Part shown: piece by piece, positions 16,403 through 25,172 of the stretch
How positions within the stretch are numbered: position 1 is the stretch's first letter
Layout of the letters: each line of letters starts with the position of its first letter
Assembly: GCF_015356825.1 (NCBI RefSeq)
Contig: NZ_JAACYW010000007.1
Coordinates: 44,357-108,356 of the forward strand
DNA from: Catenulispora rubra
GTDB taxonomy: Bacteria; Actinomycetota; Actinomycetes; Streptomycetales; Catenulisporaceae
DNA: 64,000 nucleotides
Direction of reading: 5' to 3'
Position numbers and translations under genes: made by a program
Notes under the pieces: model-generated
What the model was told of the DNA's origin: nothing
The model's database searches: none
What the model saw: the letters and a program-made list of their open reading frames with translations, nothing else

Positions 16403-17074
16403 TCACGCCTCGGCGGACGGCTGCCACAGCGGCTCGTCGACCGTGAAGCCCACCGGCTCGCCCCAGCCGTTCCGGTACGCGACCTCGTGTGCGGGACGGC
16501 GCGGGGCGACGCCCCAGCGGCCGGTCGGGTAGCCGAAGGACACGCAGCAGGACTGGGTCCACTTCTCCTCGGCCGGCACGCCGAGGATCTCCTTGACCTC
16601 GGCGTCATGGAAGCCGCCGAGGATCGAGGTGAGGGCGCTGCCCACACCCTGGGCCCGCGCGGCCAGCTGGGCGTTCCAGACCGCCGGGAAGATCGAGCCG
16701 CCGGTGCGGTCGCGCTGGACGAAGGCGAACAGGAACAGCGGGACCTCCTCGAAGTGGTCGCCGAGCCACTTCGAGGACTTCGTGACCTTCGCCGCCTGCC
16801 GGGACTCCGGGCTGTCCGGGTCGGCGGCGACGGCGGCCAGCAGCGGGGCGTAGACGGTCTTGTAGAGCTGGTCCAGGGCGTCGCGGTAGAGCGGGCCGAT
16901 CTGGTTCTTCTTCTCCTGGTCGTCCAGGAGCAGGAACCGCCAGTTCTGCCCGTTGCCCCCGGAGGGTGCGCGGATCGCGGCGTCCAGGATGCGGGCCTGG
17001 ACGGACTCCGGGATCGGGTCGGGCTTGACCCGGCGCATCGCCCGGGTGGTGTAGAGCGCTTCGTAAATGTCCAT
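16403..17074 (-). CDS. Nitroreductase-family FMN oxidoreductase
   Basis: 223 aa from MDIYEALYTTRAMRRVKPDP, where the MxxYEALYTTRAxR start places FMN phosphate-binding Arg/Ser-type residues. The PSGGNGQNWRFLLLDD segment is the classic nitroreductase FMN motif, and GSIFPAVWNAQLAARAQG and FGYPTGRWG follow. In-frame sequence upstream to 17113 lacks similarity. The enzyme probably uses NAD(P)H to reduce nitro compounds, quinones or related substrates; the physiological substrate is unknown. Confidence 0.9.
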   Translation of the reverse strand: MDIYEALYTTRAMRRVKPDPIPESVQARILDAAIRAPSGGNGQNWRFLLLDDQEKKNQIGPLYRDALDQLYKTVYAPLLAAVAADPDSPESRQAAKVTKSSKWLGDHFEEVPLFLFAFVQRDRTGGSIFPAVWNAQLAARAQGVGSALTSILGGFHDAEVKEILGVPAEEKWTQSCCVSFGYPTGRWGVAPRRPAHEVAYRNGWGEPVGFTVDEPLWQPSAEA

Positions 17075-17133
17075 GGTGATCCGCAGGGTAGATTTCTTCC
17101 CTGAGTGGGGCAAGGGTGGCGTTACTCACAGCG

Positions 17134-17688
17134 TCACCCCTGGCGCAGCGCGTAGCTCAGCCGGGCCGCGACGGCGGCTCGGGCCAGCCGGGCGGCGGTC
17201 GCGTTGTCCACAGCCAGGAACACCAGACCGCCGTCGTCCGGGGCGGAACGGGTGAGCGAACCGGGGTCCGCGGAGTGCGCGATCTCGAGCACTGAGACGT
17301 CGGCCGCGACCACCGTCTCACCCCGTGGCGGGTCCGTACCCGGGCCCGGGACGGCGCCGGCGACCGCGTCGGGCGGACCCGGCGGTCCGCCCGGTCCGGC
17401 GTCCCGGGCGGCCAGCACGTCGATCCGGTCCCCGGGTCGCAGGTACCCGGTGCTGCCCGCGTCGGCGAACCGCACCGGGACCGCGACCAGGCCGCTCATC
17501 AGGGAATCCGCGGTGAACCGGGGCGGTCGGCGGGGCGGTGGCGCGGAGTGCTCGGCGGTCAGCAGGGCCATCGAGACCCCGGCGAAACCGGCGGCCCCGA
17601 GGACGCGCAGCCGTCGGGTACGGGACGTGTGCCGCCGGCCGGACATCCGGGCGACGAGCTTCGGGCGGGCGGTGGTGGTGCTCGGCAT
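17134..17688 (-). CDS. SAF-domain, CpaB/RcpC-like membrane protein
   Basis: 184 aa from the ATG at 17688, preceded by GGGGAG. A basic N-terminus (RRHTSRTRRLR) is followed by a hydrophobic segment (VLGAAGFAGVSMALL). Then comes a SAF/CpaB-like region: LMSGLVAVPVRFADAGSTGY, LRPGDRIDVLAAR and, after a Gly/Pro linker, the conserved VFLAVDNATAARLARAAVAARLSYAL. CpaB/RcpC proteins take part in Flp/Tad pilus assembly. No other tad gene is in the window, so this copy is isolated and its role is uncertain. Confidence 0.75.
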   Translation of the reverse strand: MPSTTTARPKLVARMSGRRHTSRTRRLRVLGAAGFAGVSMALLTAEHSAPPPRRPPRFTADSLMSGLVAVPVRFADAGSTGYLRPGDRIDVLAARDAGPGGPPGPPDAVAGAVPGPGTDPPRGETVVAADVSVLEIAHSADPGSLTRSAPDDGGLVFLAVDNATAARLARAAVAARLSYALRQG

Positions 17689-17772
17689 GGCTCCCCCTGG
17701 CGTAGTCAGGACGCTTCGGGGAGTAATGATCCAAGCGGGCCGTCGAGGCTGTCCACCGGTCGCGGGCCAGCC

Positions 17773-17802
17773 TGTGGACAACTGGCTTGGATCTGTGGAT
17801 AA
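17773..17802. promoter_or_regulatory. Pair of DnaA-box-like 9-mers
   Basis: TGTGGACAA (17773-17781) and TGTGGATAA (17794-17802), centre spacing 21 bp, are both perfect matches to DnaA boxes read on the minus strand (TTGTCCACA and TTATCCACA). They lie in the gap between the CpaB-like and FmdB genes. Further 9-mers occur at 17204-17212 (TTGTCCACA) and 17834-17842 (one mismatch), inside coding sequence. Confidence 0.5.
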
Positions 17803-17824
17803 CCCGGTGGAAAACCGGGGTGCG

Positions 17825-18229
17825 TCAGCTCTTTGTGGACGACGACGAGCCCGAGCTTGACGACGAGGAGGACGACGTGCCCGAGGACGAGGACGACGAC
17901 CCGCTCTTCGCCGAGCCGCCCGATCCCGAGCCGCTTGAGCCGCTCGAGCTGCCGGAGTTGCCCGAGCTGCTCGAATCGCCGGATCCGCTCGAACCCGAGC
18001 CCGAGGACCCCGACGAGCCGTTCGACGCCGGCGGCGTGGACGAGCTCGACGCGGACCGGCTGTCGGTGCGGTAGAAGCCGCTGCCCTTGAACACGATGCC
18101 CACGGCGGAGAACACCTTGCGCAGTTCGCCCTGGCAGTTCGGGCAGACGGTCAGCGCGTCGTCCGTGAACTTCTGCACGACCTCCAGCGCTTCACCGCAG
18201 TCCTTGCACTGGTACTGGTAAGTCGGCAC
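17825..18229 (-). CDS. FmdB-family zinc-ribbon protein with Ser/Gly-rich tail
   Basis: 134 aa with a GTG start and AAGGAG about 8 bases upstream. The N-terminal FmdB domain reads MPTYQYQCKDCGEALEVVQK and then VCPNCQGELRKVFS, with two CxxC pairs that bind zinc, followed by FKGSGFYRTD. The last ~75 residues are almost entirely Ser/Gly with few other residues, coded by a repetitive GAC/GAG-type DNA strand. Such tails are common in actinobacterial FmdB proteins and vary in length. Function unknown; a regulatory role was proposed for the namesake. Confidence 0.92.
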   Translation of the reverse strand: MPTYQYQCKDCGEALEVVQKFTDDALTVCPNCQGELRKVFSAVGIVFKGSGFYRTDSRSASSSSTPPASNGSSGSSGSGSSGSGDSSSSGNSGSSSGSSGSGSGGSAKSGSSSSSSGTSSSSSSSSGSSSSTKS

Positions 18230-18382
18230 GGGGAGACTCCTTCATCGACCTGGCACTCTGGCCGCCAGACTGCCAATTCTGCGGGATCGGCGCGCGGCCT
18301 GTCCAATGCGGTGGGGCAGCACTGTGACACACCTCACCGACAACGCCGCAAAACGGGCTCGGATCCCCGGGCTCACAGGGTT

Positions 18383-20713
18383 TCAGAACAGCGGGATCTC
18401 GAACCAGACGAACTTGCCGGCGTCCGTGGGCCGAGCGCCCCAGCGCGCCGACAGCGCGTCCACCAGATACAACCCGCGGCCGCCCTCATCTGTTTCCGCG
18501 GCCTGCCGGATCCGGGGCAGCCGCACGTCCGGGTCGTGAACTTCGATCCACAGCGCCCGCAGGCCCCGCCGCAGCACCAGGTCAAGCCGCCGAGACCCGC
18601 CGGGCGCGGACAGCGTGCCGTCCAGCATCCCCAGCTCGTCCAGCAGGCCGGGCTCGGCCAGCAGGTCCATCTCGTTGTCCTCGTCCAGGGCGCCGAGGTG
18701 GTCGGCGTACTCCCGGACGGCCGCCAGCTCCATCATGTCCTCGGCCATCGGCGGCGGCTCGGGCTCGGAGTACTGGTCGGAGTCGGAGAAGGACCACGGA
18801 GTCGGCCGCGGGCCGCTGGCGTGCCGCACCGCGTTGGTGATCAGCTCGGAGACCAGCAGCTCGGCCAGCTCCGCGTGCTCGCTCAGACCCCACTCGCGAA
18901 GCACGGCCCGGGTGTGGTGCCGGGCCGCGAACGCCGCCTCAGGACGCGCCGGCAGGGCCAGACGCGACAGCGGCAGGTCGACAGTGGACGTCGCCATGGC
19001 GAGCACGGCCTGGTCGTCATGCGCCTCGCTGCCGGCGGCCCGCAGTGCGGCCCGGCAGATCGCGCGCGGCTCGCGCACCACGCGCTCGATGGCCAGGCAC
19101 AGGGTGCGGACACCGGTGTCCACCGACTGGTCGCGCCGCTCCACGACCCCGTCCGTGTACATCACCAGGACGTCTCCCGGCGGGATGCTGAAGATGTGGT
19201 CCTCGAACTGCACCGCGCCCTTGCCGCCGCCGGGTCCGAGCGGACCGATGCCCAGCGGGACGTCCGGCGGGACCTCCATCGGATACGTGCCGTGCGCAGA
19301 GGCCAACAGCGGCGGCGGATGCCCGGCGTTCGCTAAAGCGCAGCGCCGCGTAAAGGGGTCGTAGATGGCGTACACGCAGGTGACGAGGATCTCCTCGTTC
19401 AGACCGCGGACCAACTCGTCCAGATACGACAGCAGCTGGCCGGGCTGCACGTCCAACACCGCGTAGGCCCGCAGAGCGGCGCGCAACTGTCCCATCACGG
19501 CAGCGGCGTGCGCACCGCGTCCCTGTACGTCCCCAATGACGACGCCGATCCGTCCGGCGGACAGCTCGACGACGTCATAGAGGTCGCCACTCACTTCGGA
19601 AGCGGCACCCGGCGCATAGCCGACGCGGATGGAGACACCGTCAGGAAGCGGAAGATCGGTCGGCAGGAGTGATTTCTGCAGAGCCAAAGCCAGAGTCCGC
19701 TGCCGGTCGAACATGGCCGCGTTCTCCAGAGCCAGTCCGGCTCGCGCCGCCAGCTCTTCCACAAGCTCCAAGTCCGCGGTGTCGTACCGCGGCGTCGGGT
19801 CGGCGTCCTCGGTCAGCGCGATGGCCAACACCCCGCGCACCCCGCTCGGCGCCAGCAGCGGAACGGCGATCAGTGACTTCGCGTCCAGAAGGAGCGCCTT
19901 GCGGTCGCACTCCTCATCCGGATCCAGCGCCTTTACGCGCGGCGCGCCCTGGATGAGGACCGGACGCCCGGTCCGCAGCGCGCGGTCACAAGGATGGCGC
20001 GCCGGGTAGTGGATCTCTGTACCGGCGCGCATAGGGGGACACGGAGAGGTGTCCGTACTGTGCACCGTCACCAGACGCTGCGCAGTGCCGTTCTCGTCCA
20101 GCAGGTCCACGACGCAGGTGTCGGCGAACGCCGGAACCAGGATCTCGGCCAGGGCGGCGAGCGTCCGGCCGGTGTCCAGAGAAGTCCCCAGCTGCATCCC
20201 CGCACGGGACAGCACGGCGGCGCGCACAGCGGCCCGTGCCGCGGCGCGCTGCTGGTCGTCCCGGCTGGCGTCGGAGCCGAACAGGTCGATCGCGGTCACC
20301 ACGGTGCCGGTGACCATGCCGCCGCTCATCATCGGCGCGGCCCGCACCCGGGCGAGCAGCGAATCGCCGTTGCGCGTGATGATGGGGAAGGAACCCTCCC
20401 AGGTCCCGCCGCGCTGGACGGTCGACCCGATGGAGTCCAGGTGTGACAGAGCGTTGCCGTTGGTGCCGTCGGCGACCACGAACTCGGTCCAGGGCCGCCC
20501 CAGGACCTCTTCGCCGTACCAGCCGAACAGCTCTTCAGCAGCGGGGTTCCAGCCGGTGATCTGCCCCCGGTGGTTCAGCACCACCACGGGGTCGGGCAGG
20601 GCCTCCAACACCGAGATCGCCGAGGTCTGGGTGCTGTTCGCCGGTACCAGTTCGGCCGGCGGTTGCGGCCGGGCATGCGGGAGCTGTTCCCCGGTCCCCG
20701 GCTGACGTCGCAT
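18383..20713 (-). CDS. PAS-GAF-SpoIIE phosphatase with C-terminal HATPase domain
   Basis: 776 aa, multi-domain signalling protein. A PAS domain (about 30-145) contains VVVLNHRGQITGWNPAAEELFG; GAF (about 180-330) ends LEELAARAGLALENA-like; a PPM/SpoIIE phosphatase (about 340-550) contains SGDLYDVVEL, VIGDVQGRG and YTDGVVERRD metal-binding Asp residues. The C-terminal ATPase domain has the N-box ELITNAVRHAS and a G-box-like DEGGRGLYLVDALS. Between N-box and G-box is an unusual ~75-residue acidic insertion (EPEPPPMAEDMMEL, LGALDEDNEMDLLAEPGLLDE). Homologues control sigma factors by dephosphorylating anti-anti-sigma factors; the partner here is not in the window. Confidence 0.93.
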   Translation of the reverse strand: MRRQPGTGEQLPHARPQPPAELVPANSTQTSAISVLEALPDPVVVLNHRGQITGWNPAAEELFGWYGEEVLGRPWTEFVVADGTNGNALSHLDSIGSTVQRGGTWEGSFPIITRNGDSLLARVRAAPMMSGGMVTGTVVTAIDLFGSDASRDDQQRAAARAAVRAAVLSRAGMQLGTSLDTGRTLAALAEILVPAFADTCVVDLLDENGTAQRLVTVHSTDTSPCPPMRAGTEIHYPARHPCDRALRTGRPVLIQGAPRVKALDPDEECDRKALLLDAKSLIAVPLLAPSGVRGVLAIALTEDADPTPRYDTADLELVEELAARAGLALENAAMFDRQRTLALALQKSLLPTDLPLPDGVSIRVGYAPGAASEVSGDLYDVVELSAGRIGVVIGDVQGRGAHAAAVMGQLRAALRAYAVLDVQPGQLLSYLDELVRGLNEEILVTCVYAIYDPFTRRCALANAGHPPPLLASAHGTYPMEVPPDVPLGIGPLGPGGGKGAVQFEDHIFSIPPGDVLVMYTDGVVERRDQSVDTGVRTLCLAIERVVREPRAICRAALRAAGSEAHDDQAVLAMATSTVDLPLSRLALPARPEAAFAARHHTRAVLREWGLSEHAELAELLVSELITNAVRHASGPRPTPWSFSDSDQYSEPEPPPMAEDMMELAAVREYADHLGALDEDNEMDLLAEPGLLDELGMLDGTLSAPGGSRRLDLVLRRGLRALWIEVHDPDVRLPRIRQAAETDEGGRGLYLVDALSARWGARPTDAGKFVWFEIPLF

Positions 20714-20790
20714 GTGAGGTACCCAACCGCTCTGCCGAACCCTGACGTTCTTTAAGCGCCGAGTCTGCCACTAGCGGTCCCCTCAGCGCG

Positions 20791-20850
20791 AGAGAACCCC
20801 GCCGGAGATTCGCCCCATCACAGACAGAGAACCCCGCCGGGAGATTCGCC
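20791..20850. repeat. Direct repeat spanning the end of the folate cyclo-ligase gene
   Basis: AGAGAACCCCGCCGG-AGATTCGCC occurs at 20791-20814 and, with one inserted G, at 20826-20850. The second copy encodes the last residues of the cyclo-ligase (ESPGGVL), and the first lies just past its stop codon (20818-20820). Confidence 0.85.
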
Positions 20851-21498
20851 GCAGTGGTGAAAACGGCGAACGGTTTCCCCGGCGACCGCCATGTCGACCG
20901 GGCGGTCGTGGGGCTCCACGGGGAGGTCCACGTCCAGCTCCCCGGGGTAGAGCAGGGCCGCCACCCGGGGGCGTGCGGGGCGCGGGGACGCCTCGATCCT
21001 GGCCAGCACCCGGTCGTAACTGCCGCCGCCGCGGCCCATGCGCATACCAGTGGGCGAGACCGCGAGGGCCGGTACGACGATCCAGGAGGCTGACAGCACA
21101 GCGTCCACGCCCAGTGACTCGGCAGGCTCGGGGATCGGACCCGGTCGGGAGCCGCCGGGCGGAATCCTTCGAACGAGTGAATCAGGGCCGGAGAACCACC
21201 CCCACGACAGGTCCATGTCATTCTCTAGAATAGGTAACAGGACGCGAATACCGCGCCCGCGCAATTCCGCCAGCAGCGGGCCGGTGTCCGGCTCGGTGCC
21301 GAACGAGGCGTAGGCGGCGACCACGTCCTCTCCACCGCCGTGCCCCACCATTTGCGCCACCATCTGCCCCACCAGCAGTTCGCACGCCGCAGCCGCCCAC
21401 GCCGCACGCCGCTCCGGGGCGCACGCGCGCCGGGCGGCCAGCAACCGTGACCGGATCGTGCCCTTGGCAAGGCCCGGGTCGTTGAATTGATTCGTCAT
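20818..21498 (-). CDS. 5-formyltetrahydrofolate cyclo-ligase family protein
   Basis: 226 aa from [20 protein letters not shown] (ATG at 21498). Family features: basic start [32 protein letters not shown], a [14 protein letters not shown] strand, and the ATP-binding signature [20 protein letters not shown]. It uses ATP to convert 5-formyl-THF to 5,10-methenyl-THF in one-carbon metabolism. The start follows the usual family length, and the 13 extra upstream codons overlap the divergent diguanylate cyclase promoter. The 3' end lies in a duplicated stretch. Confidence 0.9.
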   Translation of the reverse strand: MTNQFNDPGLAKGTIRSRLLAARRACAPERRAAWAAAACELLVGQMVAQMVGHGGGEDVVAAYASFGTEPDTGPLLAELRGRGIRVLLPILENDMDLSWGWFSGPDSLVRRIPPGGSRPGPIPEPAESLGVDAVLSASWIVVPALAVSPTGMRMGRGGGSYDRVLARIEASPRPARPRVAALLYPGELDVDLPVEPHDRPVDMAVAGETVRRFHHCGESPGGVLCL

Positions 21499-21539
21499 GC
21501 TGTGCTCAAGAATGCCAGGCCGGGAGAGGAGCCCCACCG

Positions 21540-22226
21540 ATGTCTCTCACGGCGGTGGTCTTGGTGTTGCTGGCGGCGGCCTGCGCCGCGTTGGCCGGCA
21601 TGAACCTGACCCTGCGCGGTCGGATGGTGCGCCTGGAGGAGAACACGCGCACCGCTCTGGCCGAGGCCGCCATCGAGGTGACCGGACTTGAGCAAGGCCG
21701 AGAGGACCTGGAACGGCTCTCCGCGCTCGATCCGCTGACCGGCGTGTGGAACTACCGCCATCTGCAGGGTGCTCTGGCCCGGGAGCTCGAGACCGCGCGG
21801 GCCACCGGCATAGGCGGTGCGTTGCTGATGATCGATGTCGACGACTTCCGCCAGGTCAACGCCGGTTACGGCCACCAGCGGGGCTCTGCGGTACTCCGCG
21901 AGTTGGCGCAGCGTCTGGCACTTGAGGTTCGACACGCCGATACTTTCGCCAGATACGGCGGCGAGGAGTTCGTCCTCATCCTCCCGGGCACCAACGCCGA
22001 CACCGCCGCGAAGGTCGCCGAGAGGCTTTGCTACGCAGTGCGCAAACATACCTTCGACGCAGGTCCGGACGGAGATCCCGAGCAGGGCCCGTTCCAGTTG
22101 ACGATCTCCGTCGGCGGCGTGATCTTCCCCGATCACGGGACGCACGCCGCTACGCTTTTGCGCGTCGCTGATGAACAACTCATGGCAGCTAAACGAGATT
22201 CTCATGGAAGTTGGCACATCACCTGA
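21540..22226 (+). CDS. Diguanylate cyclase with N-terminal membrane anchor
   Basis: 228 aa, with ribosome site GAGAGGAG. One transmembrane helix ([19 protein letters not shown]) and a short coiled linker precede a GGDEF domain (about 55-220). The catalytic motif is intact as GGEEF, and the RxxD inhibitory site (RHAD) stands five residues before it, so the enzyme should make c-di-GMP and be product-inhibited. [13 protein letters not shown] and [19 protein letters not shown] are typical. Its end overlaps the region before galU (start 22241), and the two are probably co-transcribed. Confidence 0.93.
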   Translation: MSLTAVVLVLLAAACAALAGMNLTLRGRMVRLEENTRTALAEAAIEVTGLEQGREDLERLSALDPLTGVWNYRHLQGALARELETARATGIGGALLMIDVDDFRQVNAGYGHQRGSAVLRELAQRLALEVRHADTFARYGGEEFVLILPGTNADTAAKVAERLCYAVRKHTFDAGPDGDPEQGPFQLTISVGGVIFPDHGTHAATLLRVADEQLMAAKRDSHGSWHIT

Positions 22227-22240
22227 TAGCGTCCCGATCC

Positions 22241-23161
22241 ATGGTGGAGGTTCGCAAAGCAGTCATTCCATCGGCGGGTCTGGGTACCCGGTTCCTGCCG
22301 GCGACCAAGGCGACGCCCAAAGAGATGCTCCCGGTCATCGACAAGCCGACGATTCAGTATGTCGTCGAAGAAGCAGTGACCGCGGGCCTGACAGACATCC
22401 TTATGGTGACCGGCCGCAACAAGCGGCCCCTGGAAGACCACTTCGACCGTGCCGCAGAGCTGGAGGAGGCGCTGGCGGCCAAGGGCGACAAAGTCCGGCT
22501 GGAACAGGTCCGCGCGTCCTCGGAGATGGCCAACGTCCACTACGTCCGGCAGGGCGACCCCAAGGGTCTGGGACACGCCGTCCTCAAGGCGGAGTCCTAC
22601 GTGCACGGCGAGCCGTTCGCCGTCCTGCTCGGTGACGACTTCATCGACGAGCGGGATCCGCTGCTGCCGGCCATGATCGAGGTCCGGAAGCGCTATGGCG
22701 GCTCGGTGGTAGCCCTCATCGAGGTTCCCGAAGAGCACATCCACATGTACGGGTGTGCCGCGGTGAAGCCGGCGGCGGACGGTCCGGCGCTGGATCAGGA
22801 GCACACCAGCCTCATCCAGATCACCGATCTGGTGGAGAAGCCCGCCAAAGAGCAGGCGCCCTCGAATCTCGCTGTGATCGGCCGCTATGTGTTGGACCCC
22901 GCAGTAATGGACGTCTTGCGGGAGACCCCTCCAGGACGCGGCGGAGAGATCCAGCTGACCGACGCTCTGCGGACCCTGGCCGGGGACCCGGACATCGGCG
23001 GCCCGGTCCACGGCGTGGTGTTCACCGGGCGCCGGTACGACACCGGTAACCCCATCGACTATCTGAAGACCGTGGTCCAGCTCGCGGTGGACCGTCCCGA
23101 TCTCGGTAAAGAGTTCCGGGACTGGCTGTCGTCCTACGTGGGCGAGGGCTTCAAGGACTGA
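22241..23161 (+). CDS. galU: UTP-glucose-1-phosphate uridylyltransferase
   Basis: 306 aa from MVEVRKAVIPSAGLGTRFLP (ATG at 22241). Hallmarks: the GLGTRFLPATKATPKEMLP nucleotide-binding loop, the LLGDDFID metal site, TDLVEKP with the conserved Glu-Lys, and GRRYDTGNPIDYLKT. It makes UDP-glucose for cell-wall glycans, trehalose and glycogen. A TTG at 22211 is an alternative start overlapping the diguanylate cyclase 3' end. The adjacency of c-di-GMP synthesis and UDP-glucose supply may be functional (exopolysaccharide) but is unproven. Confidence 0.95.
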   Translation: MVEVRKAVIPSAGLGTRFLPATKATPKEMLPVIDKPTIQYVVEEAVTAGLTDILMVTGRNKRPLEDHFDRAAELEEALAAKGDKVRLEQVRASSEMANVHYVRQGDPKGLGHAVLKAESYVHGEPFAVLLGDDFIDERDPLLPAMIEVRKRYGGSVVALIEVPEEHIHMYGCAAVKPAADGPALDQEHTSLIQITDLVEKPAKEQAPSNLAVIGRYVLDPAVMDVLRETPPGRGGEIQLTDALRTLAGDPDIGGPVHGVVFTGRRYDTGNPIDYLKTVVQLAVDRPDLGKEFRDWLSSYVGEGFKD

Positions 23162-23167
23162 GGTGTT

Positions 23168-23192
23168 GATCTCCATCACATTGATGGAGATC
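23168..23192. terminator. Hairpin after galU
   Basis: GATCTCCATCA (23168-23178), loop CAT, and its exact complement (23182-23192) form an 11-bp stem beginning 6 bases after the galU stop. It probably ends the cyclase-galU unit before moeA (start 23240). An operator for moeA is the alternative. Confidence 0.6.
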
Positions 23193-23239
23193 GATCCGTC
23201 GCTGACGTCCGCGTCCGCGGCATAAGGGATGATGGACGC

Positions 23240-24481
23240 ATGTCCGATTCCGATAACGCGACGATGCGCAGTGTCGACGACCACCTGAAGACGGTCCTCG
23301 ACACCGTGCAGTTGCTCGCCCCGATGGAGCTCCCGATCACCGATGTGAACGGGTTGGTGCTCGCCGACGACGTGGTCGCGTCCATCGCGCTGCCGCCGTT
23401 CGACAACTCCTCGGTCGACGGCTACGCGGTGCGGCTGGCCGACCTGGAGGGCGCCGCCGAGGACAGCCCCGCGGAACTGAGCGTGATCGGCGACATCGCG
23501 GCCGGCTCGGTCCACGAGGGCATCCTGGAGCCGGGCACCTGCGCCCGGATCATGACCGGCGCGATGGTGCCGCACGGCGCCGAGGCGATCGTGCCGGTGG
23601 AGTGGACGGACGCCGGTACCGAGAGCGTCCGCATCACCCGGGTCCCGGAGCGCGACCAGAACATCCGGATACTCGGCTCCGACGTGAAGACCGGCGAGGT
23701 GGTGCTCAAGGCCGGCACCCGCCTGGGCCCGCGCCAGATCGGCCTGCTCGCCGCGATCGGCCAGGTCCACGCCCCGGTGCACCCGCACCCGCGGGTCGTG
23801 GTGCTGTCCACCGGCTCGGAGCTGGTCGAGCCGGGCACGGTGCTCGGTCCGGGCCAGATCAACGACGGCAACGGCCCCGCGCTGACCGCCGCGGTGAACG
23901 CCATGGGCGCCACCGGCATCCGGGTCGGCATCGTCGGCGACGACCCGCAGGGCGTGCTGGACGCCATCGAGGACCAGCTGATCCGCGCCGACGTCGTGAT
24001 CACCACCGGCGGGGTCTCGGTCGGCGCCTACGACGTGGTGAAGGAGGTGCTCTCGACGCTGGGCACCGTGGAGTTCACCAAGGTCGCGATGCAGCCGGGG
24101 ATGCCGCAGGGCTTCGGCACCGTCGGCGAGGACCGGATCCCGATCTTCACACTGCCGGGCAACCCGGTGTCCGCCTACGTCTCCTTCGAGATCTACATCC
24201 GCCCGGCGATCGAGAAGATGATGGGCATCGCCACCGGGCCGCGCAAGACCGTGACCGCGACCTGCTTCGGCGCCTTCACCTCGCCCGACGGCAAGCGCCA
24301 GTTCGCCCGCGGCGTCTACGACCCGGCGGCCCTGAGCGTCCGCCCGGTCGGCGGCCACGGCTCGCACCTGGTCGGCGACCTGGCCCTGGCGAACGCGTTG
24401 ATAGTGGTGCCCGAGCACGTGACCGAGGTGGTCGACGGCGACGACGTCGAGGTGATCGTGCTGGACGGCGGCGTGCGATGA
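23240..24481 (+). CDS. moeA: Molybdopterin molybdotransferase
   Basis: 413 aa. The N-terminal region has LPPFDNSSVDGYAVR, the conserved substrate loop of MoeA, then RIMTGAMVPHGAEAIVPVE. The central MogA-like domain carries STGSELVEPG, ITTGGVSVGAYDVV and LPGNPVSAYVSFE. It inserts molybdate into adenylylated molybdopterin to give Moco. Its stop overlaps the moaC start as ATGA, so the pair is translationally coupled. Confidence 0.95.
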   Translation: MSDSDNATMRSVDDHLKTVLDTVQLLAPMELPITDVNGLVLADDVVASIALPPFDNSSVDGYAVRLADLEGAAEDSPAELSVIGDIAAGSVHEGILEPGTCARIMTGAMVPHGAEAIVPVEWTDAGTESVRITRVPERDQNIRILGSDVKTGEVVLKAGTRLGPRQIGLLAAIGQVHAPVHPHPRVVVLSTGSELVEPGTVLGPGQINDGNGPALTAAVNAMGATGIRVGIVGDDPQGVLDAIEDQLIRADVVITTGGVSVGAYDVVKEVLSTLGTVEFTKVAMQPGMPQGFGTVGEDRIPIFTLPGNPVSAYVSFEIYIRPAIEKMMGIATGPRKTVTATCFGAFTSPDGKRQFARGVYDPAALSVRPVGGHGSHLVGDLALANALIVVPEHVTEVVDGDDVEVIVLDGGVR

Positions 24482-25038
24482 CCGACCCGACGCACGGCGA
24501 GCCGGACTCGGCGACGGACTCGACCCCGACCCAGGCACCGGCATCTGCGGCCGGCGGCGGCAAGTCCGACCGCCTGACCCACATCGACGCCACCGGCGAC
24601 GCGCGCATGGTCGACGTCACCGAGAAGCCGGTCTCCGCGCGCCAGGCGCGGGCGACCGGCTTCGTGGAGGTCTCGCCGAAGGTGGTGGAGCTGCTGCGCG
24701 GCGAGGGCATGCCCAAGGGCGACGCCCTGTCGGTCGCGCGCATCGCCGGCATCATGGGCGCGAAGAAGACGCCGGAGCTGATCCCGCTCTGCCACCCGAT
24801 CGCGATCAGCGGAGTGAAGGTCGCCCTGGAGGTCGAGGACACCGGCGTCGCCATCGCGGCGACGGTGAAGACCGCGGACCGCACCGGCGTCGAGATGGAG
24901 GCGCTGACCGCGGTGGCGGTCGCCGGGCTGACCGTCATCGACATGGTCAAGGCGGTCGACCCGGCCGCGGTCCTGACCCGGGTCCGGGTGGAAACGAAAT
25001 CTGGCGGTGTGTCAGGGGACTGGTCGCGCGAGGGTTAG
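24478..25038 (+). CDS. moaC: Cyclic pyranopterin monophosphate synthase
   Basis: 186 aa; the ATG at 24478 overlaps the moeA stop. A non-conserved, Ser/Thr/Ala-rich leader of about 30 residues is followed by the MoaC domain: LTHIDATGDARMVDVTEKP, SVARIAGIMGAKKT, LIPLCHPIAISGV, TGVEMEALTAVAVAGL and IDMVKAVDPA, which holds the catalytic Asp and Lys. With MoaA it converts GTP to cPMP in the first step of molybdenum cofactor synthesis. Confidence 0.95.
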   Translation: MTDPTHGEPDSATDSTPTQAPASAAGGGKSDRLTHIDATGDARMVDVTEKPVSARQARATGFVEVSPKVVELLRGEGMPKGDALSVARIAGIMGAKKTPELIPLCHPIAISGVKVALEVEDTGVAIAATVKTADRTGVEMEALTAVAVAGLTVIDMVKAVDPAAVLTRVRVETKSGGVSGDWSREG

Positions 25039-25100
25039 CACACCCACTCGATAACTCTTGCGACTTGGACGTCTCGGTGTCATGGTGCCCCGAACGCGAG

Positions 25101-25118
25101 CTGTGAGCATCCTCACAG
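25101..25118. promoter_or_regulatory. Palindrome CTGTGAG-N4-CTCACAG upstream of the MFS gene
   Basis: Seven-bp arms (25101-25107, 25112-25118) around CATC lie about 12 bases before a TATAAG hexamer (25130-25135) and 55 bases before the MFS start. The position fits an operator over the -35 region of the MFS promoter. A moaC terminator is the alternative. Confidence 0.45.
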
Positions 25119-25172
25119 GTCGGGTCCGTATAAGGCCGATCAGACATCTCCCCGAGATTTCAAGGACGCGCC

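Noticed and set aside
17773..17802. Replication origin
   Set aside because: Only two intergenic DnaA boxes, no AT-rich unwinding region and none of the usual origin genes.
22202..24544. 780-codon frame opposite galU and moeA
   Set aside because: It mirrors two clear genes, is dominated by Arg, His, Asp and Val and shows no motif. Long shadow frames are expected in high-GC DNA.
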